Assembly (NCBI GenBank): GCA_036011085.1
Contig: DASCMS010000044.1
Location: forward strand, 1 to 64,000
Direction of reading: 5' to 3'
Source of the DNA: UBA8231 sp036011085
GTDB lineage: Bacteria; Latescibacterota; UBA2968; UBA8231
Length of the DNA stretch: 64,000 nucleotides
Shown here: piece by piece, positions 43,580-50,923 of the stretch
How positions within the stretch are numbered: the first letter of the stretch is position 1
Layout: every line of letters begins with the position of its first letter
Made by a program: the position numbers and the translations under genes
Notes under the pieces: model-generated
Told to the model about the DNA's origin: nothing
What the model saw: only the letters and a program-made list of their open reading frames with translations
The model's database searches: none

Positions 43580-44194
43580 TCACGCCGGCGGATCGCCGCG
43601 CGCCAGCTCACGGGAGGCGTGCAGCGCGATCGCCCGCGTGCCTCGCGTATCACTCTCGTTCTGCTGCAGCACCTTCGTCCACTTCGCCTTTGCCCCGCCA
43701 CTGATGGCATCGTAGGCGCCGTGCCTGTGCAACTGCTGTTCGACGTAACGCAGGCGACTGGTGGTGTGCTTCGTGCCCAGATGCCGGGGTTGGGGATGTC
43801 CTATATCGGCGAGGAAATCGGCCAGGCCCCAGTCGGCCGTGCCGCCACGCTCTGATTTTTCGTGCCATAGCAACGCCAGCTCCCGAACGTCTTCGTAGAG
43901 ATCGGCCACGGCGTTTCCAGAGGTGGTGAAGAGCTCGATGGCGCCGAGAGCCTGTCTGGAGTAGGCGAAGATCAGGCGCGACTCGCGGGTACAGCGGGAC
44001 ACCAGTCTGCGCACTTCATCCTCGAAGCGGTTGACGCGCAGATCCTTGGCCAGCGCCGCGTCACCGAAGGCGGGATCGGTGACGATCTGTTCGAAGGTGT
44101 CCTCTACGGAGATGCCGAGCACGACGGGAGGTCTGTCGCGCAATCCCTTGATGTCGAGGAAGATGCCGCGCGCCTCGACATCCGGACCGTTCAC
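43580..44194 (-). CDS. Unknown protein with RNase H-like opening pattern
   Basis: I cannot assign this 204-residue soluble protein to a family. The opening EARGIFLDIKGLRDRPPVVL resembles the first strand of RNase H-like exonucleases, but the acidic pair is D-K instead of D-E, so activity is doubtful. A further segment, RESRLIFAYSRQALGAIEL, would fit a later strand of that fold. The rest is helical and basic (HTTSRLRYVEQQLHRHGAYD, KWTKVLQQNESDTRGTRA). Its ATG overlaps the GNAT gene stop (44191-44194), so the two are co-translated. Confidence 0.5.
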   Translation of the reverse strand: MNGPDVEARGIFLDIKGLRDRPPVVLGISVEDTFEQIVTDPAFGDAALAKDLRVNRFEDEVRRLVSRCTRESRLIFAYSRQALGAIELFTTSGNAVADLYEDVRELALLWHEKSERGGTADWGLADFLADIGHPQPRHLGTKHTTSRLRYVEQQLHRHGAYDAISGGAKAKWTKVLQQNESDTRGTRAIALHASRELARGDPPA

Positions 44195-45048
44195 TCGAAG
44201 TCGAACTCGACGAATTCGCCCAGTGCCAGGAAGCCGAGACGCTGGTAGATACTGTTGGAGGTGGGGTTCTCGACATCGGCAAAGAGGGTGCAGAACTGCC
44301 TGCCGGACGTCAGGATCTCATCACAGAGGGCGGCAACACACGAGGTGGCGTAACCGTGGCCGCGAAACTCGGCGGGGGTGTAGACGGCGTTGATGGCCAA
44401 CCCTGTCGGCGTCGGACGGGACCGTGCGGCGAAGGAGACGGGCCTGCCACCGTCTTCCCAGATCCGGTAATTACCATTGGGCAGACGTCTGGAAACAGCG
44501 CGCACTTCCTGACCGACGGCGGGGTGGCCGTGGACTTCGAGGTGGAAGGCGTCCGACCAGGTCTGCAGCAGCTCTCGATCGGCGTCGGTGGCGTGACGGA
44601 AGACGCCCGGGGCACCGTCGTGCGGGTGAAGTTTTCGCAGTTCATAGACCGTCATGGCCAGCCCCTGCCCGATCTGCTGTCCCGAGAGGCGGGTCCAGGT
44701 GTCGGCGAAGGACTCCGACAGGGGGCGTGGCCCGAGAACGCCGGGCGTCGACCTGGAGGAGGCGCGCAGGTGAGAGACGAGGGCCCTCAGTGCGTCCGCA
44801 TCAGGTGTGTCCTCACGGGCGTGCAGGATGAGGCGGTGAGGCGGGGTCATGACGGCGATGAGGAGGACGTCGCCATTCTGCTCTACGGACGCCAGGAAGG
44901 GTGGCTCGACTTCCTCATCCGGGTCACTGATGCGGCCGATCCGATCAGCGACGCCATAGATGAGGCCGGTGAACGCTTCGTTGCGGGCCAGCACGGGCGC
45001 GGCACGCTGGAGGAAGCTGTCGCTGCTGTCGTACTCGATGATGTCCAT
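44191..45048 (-). CDS. GNAT-family N-acetyltransferase
   Basis: The 285-residue protein has a C-terminal GNAT fold: INAVYTPAEFRGHGYATSCV carries the acetyl-CoA loop (R/Q-x-x-G-x-G/A, here RGHGYA), followed by LFADVENPTSNSIYQRLGFL, the classic NP-x-x-x-x-Y-x-x-x-GF ending. The N-terminal half is unlike the core and probably forms a second, degenerate GNAT-like or substrate domain. It would acetylate an amine of unknown identity in the cytosol. It starts eight bases after the small SSS-partner stop, so it may be in the symporter operon, and overlaps the next gene by four bases. Confidence 0.85.
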   Translation of the reverse strand: MDIIEYDSSDSFLQRAAPVLARNEAFTGLIYGVADRIGRISDPDEEVEPPFLASVEQNGDVLLIAVMTPPHRLILHAREDTPDADALRALVSHLRASSRSTPGVLGPRPLSESFADTWTRLSGQQIGQGLAMTVYELRKLHPHDGAPGVFRHATDADRELLQTWSDAFHLEVHGHPAVGQEVRAVSRRLPNGNYRIWEDGGRPVSFAARSRPTPTGLAINAVYTPAEFRGHGYATSCVAALCDEILTSGRQFCTLFADVENPTSNSIYQRLGFLALGEFVEFDFE

Positions 45049-45056
45049 GGGGCAGG

Positions 45057-45200
45057 CTACCTCCCGGACATCATCTCTCGGATCATCTTTGCCACGTCAC
45101 CCACGCCCTTGTAGGCGACGATGGTGACGGTGAGATAGAACATGATGCTGGAGATGGTGAACACCAGACTCCAAACGCTCTTCCAGCCAGCTACATCCAT
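45057..45200 (-). CDS. 47-residue single-pass membrane protein downstream of an SSS symporter
   Basis: This 47-residue gene has ATG at 45198-45200 and TAG at 45057-45059. It begins MDVAGWKSVWSLVFTISSIM and continues FYLTVTIVAYKGVGDVAKMI, giving one transmembrane helix and a basic C-terminal tail. AGGGGATAT lies before the ATG. It begins only 11 bases after the stop of the SSS symporter, matching the known pattern of small accessory membrane proteins encoded next to sodium/solute symporters. A stabilising or regulatory role for the symporter is inferred from that position. Confidence 0.65.
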   Translation of the reverse strand: MDVAGWKSVWSLVFTISSIMFYLTVTIVAYKGVGDVAKMIREMMSGR

Positions 45201-45211
45201 TGGGATATCCC

Positions 45212-46777
45212 CTATTTCATGCCGGCGAAATCGAGCACTCGCGGTGGGTAGCTCTTCTGCGTCAGCAAGGAGCCGACAACCATACCCACACCGCCGAGTA
45301 CGAGGCTGGCCAGGTTCGTCAGGTTCGAGTTCTCGACGAAGGGCAGGACGGCGGCCGGCACCGACTCAGGGACCATGCTCATGATAAGAAAGTTGAGCGG
45401 CCCAAAGGCACCGAGGATCAGGGCGCAGTAAGCGCCGACGGCGTTCGACTTGCTCCAGTACAGGCCGAGCAGCACCGTGCCCACGGTACCGGCGAAGTAG
45501 ATCGTGCCGGTAAGGTACATCCACTTGAAAGCGGTCTCCGGCAGACGGTTGATGAAGAACATGCCGAACAGCGCCAGCAGCAGCGCCAGTACGATCACAC
45601 AGAAACGCGTCCAGTAGATCTCTTTCTCACTCGACAGCCCTCCCCAGGTATCATCGGCGCCGCGGGTCTGCTCACTGCCGGCGCGCATGGCCTTGATGGG
45701 CGAGATGACATCCCTGACGATGACACCGCTCCAGGCGAGCAGATAGCTGTCGTGAGTCGACATGAAGGCGGCGAACATGCCGGCCAGCAGCAGGCCGGCC
45801 ACACCCACGGGAAGGATCTGGCCCAGCATCTCGGGCACGGCGGACTGCCCGTCGGCGGCGTAGGCACCGGTGTAGGATGGCAGGTGGGTCCAGGCGAAGG
45901 CGGCGGCGCCCCAGAACATGGGGATCACGGCGCGACCGACGGCGGTGAGCCCCTGAATCCAGAAGATCTTGCGGGCCACGCCGGAGTCGGCGGAGGACAG
46001 CGGGCGCGACACCTCCGGCTGCCACAGGATGCTCATGAAGGAGATGGCGATGAAGTAGAAGACAAACGTCCAGCCGTAGGAGACGTTGCTGATGGGGTCG
46101 AAGGCGTCGGCCCCCTTGTGTTGTTCCAGTGAGCCGACGATGACATCCCACCCCAGGTCGGGGTGCGTCAGAATGCAGTAGCTGCCGATAGCGAAACCCA
46201 GCGTCAGCAGGACGAACTGGGCGAAGTCCGTGAGCACCACCGAGACCATGCCACCCATCAACGTATAGAACACGACGATGAGGAGCAGCACGATCATGAC
46301 CGGGTTCGTCCACTCCGGCGGCATGCCGGTGAAGCCGATGACGAATTTGGATCCCAGGATGGGGAACAGGCACATGTTGAGCGTGCCGGCCAGGCCGAGG
46401 ATGCAGCCCCCCACGAGGCGTACGCCCCGCGAGTATTTGAGCTCGTAGAGCTCGGGTACCGTCATCAGCTTCAGGTGACGGAGACGGCTGACGAGAAAAC
46501 CCGTCTTGCCGATGACGAAGTGAGCACAGGTGGCGATGACACCGACGAGGAAGGGCGAAAAGCCGTTCACAAAACCTTCCTGGGCCATGTACATCACCGT
46601 CACCAGGCCGAGTCCGGTGCTGACCATGGTGGCGGCGGCCATGTGGGTCTTCAGCGCCCGGCCGGCGACGAGGAAGTCGGAGATGCCGTGGATCGCCGTG
46701 CGCGCCAGCAGGCCGACGGCGATGGTGCCGCCGATGTAGACCAGGACGATCAGCAGGTCGATGGGGTGCAGGTGCAT
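45212..46777 (-). CDS. SSS-family sodium/solute symporter
   Basis: The 521-residue protein has about 12 or 13 hydrophobic segments with the sodium:solute symporter signature. The start is LIVLVYIGGTIAVGLLARTA, then SDFLVAGRALKTHMAAATMV (TM2 sodium region), MTVPELYELKYSRGVRLVGG, and VLLTLGFAIGSYCIL after GGMVSVVLTDFAQF. It imports a small substrate with Na+ ions. The substrate is not predictable, though neighbours suggest organic acids or sugars. A TATACT box (46784-46789) sits close to the ATG with a poor -35. The small membrane protein and the GNAT gene follow on the same strand. Confidence 0.92.
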   Translation of the reverse strand: MHLHPIDLLIVLVYIGGTIAVGLLARTAIHGISDFLVAGRALKTHMAAATMVSTGLGLVTVMYMAQEGFVNGFSPFLVGVIATCAHFVIGKTGFLVSRLRHLKLMTVPELYELKYSRGVRLVGGCILGLAGTLNMCLFPILGSKFVIGFTGMPPEWTNPVMIVLLLIVVFYTLMGGMVSVVLTDFAQFVLLTLGFAIGSYCILTHPDLGWDVIVGSLEQHKGADAFDPISNVSYGWTFVFYFIAISFMSILWQPEVSRPLSSADSGVARKIFWIQGLTAVGRAVIPMFWGAAAFAWTHLPSYTGAYAADGQSAVPEMLGQILPVGVAGLLLAGMFAAFMSTHDSYLLAWSGVIVRDVISPIKAMRAGSEQTRGADDTWGGLSSEKEIYWTRFCVIVLALLLALFGMFFINRLPETAFKWMYLTGTIYFAGTVGTVLLGLYWSKSNAVGAYCALILGAFGPLNFLIMSMVPESVPAAVLPFVENSNLTNLASLVLGGVGMVVGSLLTQKSYPPRVLDFAGMK

Positions 46778-46811
46778 GGCTGAAGTATAGTGAATGCGGG
46801 GTGTTGGATCA

Positions 46812-46845
46812 GCGCGCGACGTCCTGTCGCGCGCCCCTTCGGGGC
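46812..46845. repeat. Tandem strong hairpins between divergent genes
   Basis: GCGCGCGAC/GTCGCGCGC (46812-46820 and 46826-46834) makes a perfect nine-base stem with a five-base loop. It overlaps a second hairpin, GCCCCTTCGGGGC (46833-46845), that contains a TTCG tetraloop. Both lie in the 221-base gap between the divergent SSS symporter and Nudix genes. They may be transcript structures or a repetitive extragenic element; the function is unknown. Confidence 0.5.
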
Positions 46846-46998
46846 CCGGGACTCGGCAGGCCTGCCCTCCGCTGATGCGGCCTACGGCACCGCTGCCGGC
46901 CCGCTCCCAATTCGCCTCTCACTGTTCGGTGACAGGAAAGGACATACTATTGGGTCAACTTCACGGTTACCGAGATGGGAAGAGGAGAAGAGTTGGAC

Positions 46999-47565
46999 AT
47001 GAGACGGTTGATGTGGTGCGCTGGGCTTTCTCTGGTTCTGTGCGGTGCGGCTGCGGCGGCACCGGCAGGGATGGTGCTGTATTTCGAGTCGGGTGGCGAG
47101 GTCTATCTGCTGCTCGCTGAGCATGCCGACAGCGACAGAGGCTGGGCGGGCTTCGGCGGTGGCGCGCGTGAGGGTGAAACCGTGGCCGAGACGGCGGCGC
47201 ACAAGGCGCAGGAAGAGTCGCGGGGTTATTTCAGGCAGGCCGATCTGCTGCACCGAATGAAGGGTCTGGCGCCGGTGATGGATGGCGACTTCGCCTCCTA
47301 CTTTGTCGAGGTCGACTTCGTACCGGCGCAGCGGGTGATGAACCATCCCATTCCCGAGGACAACGATGCCTACGCGGAGAGGAGCACCTTTGCCTGGATC
47401 CCCTATTCAGCCATCGAGGGGTTTCTGCAGAAGGACATCGATCGCAAGAAGAAGTACAACATCGATCCGGCCTTCCTGCCCGCAGGCAGCGAAACAGCGT
47501 GGTTCTGGCCGATCTGGTTGGGTAATCTGCGCCAGGCTGTGGCGACCCGGGCTTTGCCGTGGTAG
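46999..47565 (+). CDS. Exported Nudix-like protein with altered Nudix box
   Basis: The 188-residue protein begins with a signal-like segment (MWCAGLSLVLCGAAAAAP), then shows a Nudix region: GGGAREGETVAETAAHKAQE followed by ESRGYF. Compared with the consensus GX5EX7REUXEEXGU, the first Gly and Glu and the EE pair are kept but Arg-Glu is replaced by His-Lys, and the end is EESRGY. Such changes reduce the usual metal-dependent diphosphate hydrolysis, and Nudix enzymes are normally cytosolic. The C-terminal part (HPIPEDNDAYAERSTFAWIP) fits the fold. ATG 46999 is chosen after GAGGAGAAG. The activity is uncertain. Confidence 0.65.
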   Translation: MRRLMWCAGLSLVLCGAAAAAPAGMVLYFESGGEVYLLLAEHADSDRGWAGFGGGAREGETVAETAAHKAQEESRGYFRQADLLHRMKGLAPVMDGDFASYFVEVDFVPAQRVMNHPIPEDNDAYAERSTFAWIPYSAIEGFLQKDIDRKKKYNIDPAFLPAGSETAWFWPIWLGNLRQAVATRALPW

Positions 47566-47584
47566 CCGACCAGGTGAATTGACC

Positions 47585-47905
47585 GACCGGCAAAGGTGAA
47601 CGGCACGTGTATCTGGCGCAGATAGGCTTCGTGCATGGGGATCAACCCTTCGCCGCCCTCGATGGCCAGGAGCATCCCCAGAGCAGACACCAGCGACAGC
47701 GCGGGAGCTCCCAGGCTGGAACGCATGGCGTGACCGGAGTCGGTCAGCGCTGCCGGCAGGGGGGCAGGGCAAGCCACAGCAGCACCACACATGCCTCGCG
47801 ACGGTTCCGTCGCCACAGGCTCACCAGTCCCAGAGGCACAGTGATCATCTCGAAGAGATACAGCTGACCCCAGCCGGCCAAACCCGACCATCTTTCGGCA
47901 GGAGA
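47585..47905 (-). pseudogene. Remnant of a GT39-type membrane glycosyltransferase
   Basis: No intact gene spans 47566-47968. On the minus strand one frame reads GLAGWGQLYLFEMITVPLGL, then VSLWRRNRREACVVLLWLAL, and a second frame continues PAALTDSGHAMRSSLGAPAL and SLVSALGMLLAI. This is the order seen near the middle of GT39-type enzymes (LYxFE...WRR...LPAALT...HALRS). The frame changes at a run of six G (47759-47764). The remnant has no start and its tail meets the Nudix gene on the other strand. I read it as a decayed gene fragment. Confidence 0.5.
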
Positions 47906-47968
47906 CTGTCATTGAGCAGAGCATAACACAGACACTCAGATACAGCGAGACCGCTCCCAGGCGGCCGA

Positions 47969-48901
47969 TCAGCTCCCCGGGCCTGGCCCGTCGTGAAGTC
48001 GCTGGGCGATTTCGTGGACGAGATGGCGCAGCCACCGGTGGGCCGGATCCTGGTGGACCGCCTGGTGCCAGTACTGCATGACCTGCAGGCTGGGCAGGTC
48101 CACAGGGGGAGTCAGCGGGCGCAGACCGGCCCGGTCCATGGTGGCGGCGAACTTGGCCGGGATGGTGACGATATGAGGGGTTCTGTGAAGGATGTGAGGG
48201 ATGCTCTGGATGTGGGGCAGGCGCAGGGCGACACGCCGCTCGACGCGCTGCTTGCGCAGGGCCTCGTCAAGCAGGCGATCGCCACGGCCCTGTGGCGCAA
48301 ACAGGACATGGGACTGCTTCAGATACTGGTTGAGCGTCAGGCGACGTTTGATCGCCGGGTGTGTGGCGCTGACGACGCAGACGAATTCATCGACGAACAA
48401 CTCCTGCTGGTAGACACCGGCGCCGACGTCCTGGTTGCCGATCAGCAGGTCGATCCGGCCGGTCTCCAGTGCATGCTGCGGCTGGAAGGCAGCCGTGGAC
48501 AGCACCTCGATCTGTACGCTCGGCGCCTGTTCGTGCAGGGCCTCGATCAGCGGCGGCAGGAGAATCAGCTCGCTGTAGTCTGACATCGACAGCCGGAAGA
48601 CACGCTCCAGGTCGGCCGGGGCGAAGGCCGTGGGCTCCAGCAGAACGGTACGCACCGCCCCCAGCACCTCGTCGATGAGGGGGGCGAGCTCGTGAGCACG
48701 AGGCGTGGGGCGCATGCCCTCGGAGGTGCGAACGAAGAGGGGATCACCGAAGAGCCCGCGCAGACGCTCGAGTGCATGACTGACAGCGGACTGGGTACGG
48801 TCGAGACGGGCCCCGGCACGCGTGAGACTGCCTTCGCGGTAGATGCAGTCAAAGACATAGAGCAGGTTCAGGTCGGCCCGCTTGATATCAATTTCGTGCA
48901 T
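47969..48901 (-). CDS. LysR-family transcriptional regulator
   Basis: The 310-residue protein has the LysR winged-helix start (LNLLYVFDCIYREGSLTRAG, ARLDRTQSAVSHALERLRGL, FGDPLFVRTSEGMRPTPRAH) and a C-terminal effector-binding domain. ATG 48901 is chosen because upstream in-frame codons have no LysR pattern. It diverges from the LeuB-family dehydrogenase gene across an 88-base gap, the standard arrangement for a LysR regulator and its target. The effector is unknown, perhaps a substrate or product of that dehydrogenase. Confidence 0.93.
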   Translation of the reverse strand: MHEIDIKRADLNLLYVFDCIYREGSLTRAGARLDRTQSAVSHALERLRGLFGDPLFVRTSEGMRPTPRAHELAPLIDEVLGAVRTVLLEPTAFAPADLERVFRLSMSDYSELILLPPLIEALHEQAPSVQIEVLSTAAFQPQHALETGRIDLLIGNQDVGAGVYQQELFVDEFVCVVSATHPAIKRRLTLNQYLKQSHVLFAPQGRGDRLLDEALRKQRVERRVALRLPHIQSIPHILHRTPHIVTIPAKFAATMDRAGLRPLTPPVDLPSLQVMQYWHQAVHQDPAHRWLRHLVHEIAQRLHDGPGPGS

Positions 48902-48989
48902 GATGTAAATAACAACTATGAACTTGATTGATGTCAACGACAGGCCGATTCTACCTAGAGACATCTCATCAATTGACACAGGAGTCGGT
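48902..48989. promoter_or_regulatory. LysR/dehydrogenase divergent control region
   Basis: TTGATATCAA (48882-48891, inside the lysR start) is a perfect palindrome. In the gap, related TTGAT/TCAA half-sites recur near 48924-48934 (TTGATTGATGTCAA) and 48968-48976 (ATCAATTGA). These AT-rich dyads in a GC-rich neighbourhood are plausible LysR sites. AGGAG at 48980-48984 is the ribosome binding site of the GTG at 48990. Confidence 0.5.
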
Positions 48990-50094
48990 GTGACAGACAC
49001 GAAGACATTCAAGATCGCCCTGCTTGCCGGAGACGGCATCGGTCCCGAGATCCTCTCGGAGGCAAAGAAGGTGATGGATGCCGTCCAGGCAGACGGTCAG
49101 GTGGCTTTCGAGTGCGTCGAAGCCCCCTTTGGTGGCGATGGGTACCACAAGACGGGTAAGGCATTTCCCAACGAAACCATCGAGGTGTGCGACGATGCCG
49201 ATGCCATCCTCAAGGGTCCGATCGGCCTGAGCAAGGAAGAGTCGGAGCTGATTCCGGTGGACGAACGTCCCGAGCGCGGGGGATTGCTGCCGATGCGTCG
49301 ACGTTACGATACCTTCGCCAACTACCGGCCCGTGTACCTGCCCAGGGGGCTGTCGCACTTCTCGCCGCTGAAAGCCGGAGGTGGTAGGCGACGGGATCGA
49401 TCTGCTGATGATCAGGGAGCTGGTGGGTGGACTCTACTTTGGCCACAAGGAACGGGGCAGGAACGAAGCCGGGAACCGTTTCGTGCGCGAAACCCTCGAG
49501 TATGACGAGGAGCAGATCGCCCGCATCCTGCACGTCGCCTTCGGCGAGGCTCACAAGCGCAAGGGAGTCTTGCACAACGTGCACAAGAGCAACGTGCTGC
49601 TGTCGAGCGTACTGTGGAACCAGGTACTCGAAGAGGTCGCCCTGGACTACCCGGAAGTGACCGTCGAGCACGTCATCGTCGACGCGGCGGCCACTTTGCT
49701 CTGCCTGAACCCGCGCCAGTTCGACGTGATGGTGATGGAGAACATGATGGGGGACATTCTCAGTGATCTGGGTGGCGGCATCCTGGGATCACTCGGGTTG
49801 ATGCCGTCGGCCTGCGTCGGACCGGCAAAGGCCTACTACGAACCCGCCCATGGCTCGGCCCCGGATATCGCCGGGCGCGGTATCGCCAATCCGTATTCGA
49901 TGATCGGATCGGTGGCGATGATGCTGGAAACGAGTTTCGGTATGGCGCCGCAAGCACGGACGATCTGGGCGGCGCTGGAACAGGTCTTCATTGACGGCTA
50001 TGTGACGGCTGATCTGGCCCGGGATGGGGATACTGTGTTGAACACCGCCGAGTTCGGTGACAAGGTGGTGGAGCGACTGACCCCGGAGGCATGA
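48990..50094 (+). CDS. 3-Isopropylmalate dehydrogenase-family enzyme (LeuB-like), one frameshift
   Basis: Joined across one break, the protein is about 367 residues and matches the isocitrate/isopropylmalate dehydrogenase family, oxidising a 2-hydroxy acid with NAD and decarboxylating it. Signature parts are IALLAGDGIGPEILSEAKKV, RPERGGLLPMRRRYDTFANY, SPLKPEVVGDGIDLLMIREL after correction, MVMENMMGDILSDLGGGILG and YYEPAHGSAPDIAGRGIANP. The usual VDK catalytic lysine segment is VHKSN. The frame changes at 49371-49373, where AAA should be AA. GTG 48990 with AGGAG is the start. Leu biosynthesis genes are not adjacent and a LysR regulator diverges, so it may use another malate or tartrate derivative. 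Confidence 0.82.
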
Positions 50095-50098
50095 GTCC

Positions 50099-50923
50099 AT
50101 GGGCGCCGGATACCAGTGGAACCCGAAGGACTACGCCAGAAACTCGACGGCCCAACTCGACTGGGCCCGGGAGTTGATCGGCAAGCTGGATCTGCACGGT
50201 GACGAGGATCTGCTCGACATCGGCTGCGGCGACGGCAAGGTGAGTGCGGCACTGAGCGATCTCCTGCCCAGGGGGCGAGTTCTGGGAATCGACAGCTCGT
50301 CAGCCATGGTCGTCCTGGCGCAAAGCAGCCATCCACAGAGCCAACACGCCAATCTCTCCTTTGCCCAGGCGGATGCCCGCACACTCTCCTACGAGGCGCG
50401 GTTCGACGTCGTGTTCTCCAACGCCACACTGCACTGGGTCCAGGGGCATGAAGCCGTGCTGGCTGGCATCGACTGCAGCCTGAAACCCGGTGGACGGTTC
50501 CTGTTGCAGATGGGAGGACGGGGTAACGCCGCGGCCATCGTCACGGTGATGGAGGAGATGATCGCCAGTCCCAGATGGGCAAAGCACTTCGAGGACTTCG
50601 CTTTTCCCTACGGCTTCTACGGTCCAGAGGAGTACGATACGTGGATGGCGTCGACCGCGCTGCTGCCCGCCAGTCTTGCCCTGATCCCGAAGGAGATGGT
50701 ACACGAAGACGCGGCGGCGCTGACCGGCTGGGCGCGCACGACCTGGCTGCCCTACACCCAGCGTGTGGCTGAAGCAGAGCGGGAGATCTTCGTCGACGAG
50801 CTGGTTGCCAGGTACCTGGAGCAGCATCCGCCCGATGGTGCGGGTCGAACCAGGGTGCAGATGGTGCGGCTGGAGGTTGAGGGCCGCAAGGCAGCCGGTG
50901 GGGTTACCGGCGCGGGGCGGTGA
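50099..50923 (+). CDS. SAM-dependent methyltransferase, trans-aconitate methyltransferase-like
   Basis: The 274-residue protein is a class I methyltransferase. Motif I is LLDIGCGDGKVSAALSDLLP, motif II VLGIDSSSAMVVLAQ, and post-motif FDVVFSNATLHWVQGHEAVL is typical of the trans-aconitate methyltransferase/UbiE-like group, as is the opening YQWNPKDYARNSTAQLDWAR. It transfers a methyl group from SAM to a small acid or unknown acceptor. ATG 50099 lies four bases after the dehydrogenase stop, so it is co-transcribed, and its end overlaps the convergent heparinase gene by 20 bases. Confidence 0.88.
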   Translation: MGAGYQWNPKDYARNSTAQLDWARELIGKLDLHGDEDLLDIGCGDGKVSAALSDLLPRGRVLGIDSSSAMVVLAQSSHPQSQHANLSFAQADARTLSYEARFDVVFSNATLHWVQGHEAVLAGIDCSLKPGGRFLLQMGGRGNAAAIVTVMEEMIASPRWAKHFEDFAFPYGFYGPEEYDTWMASTALLPASLALIPKEMVHEDAAALTGWARTTWLPYTQRVAEAEREIFVDELVARYLEQHPPDGAGRTRVQMVRLEVEGRKAAGGVTGAGR

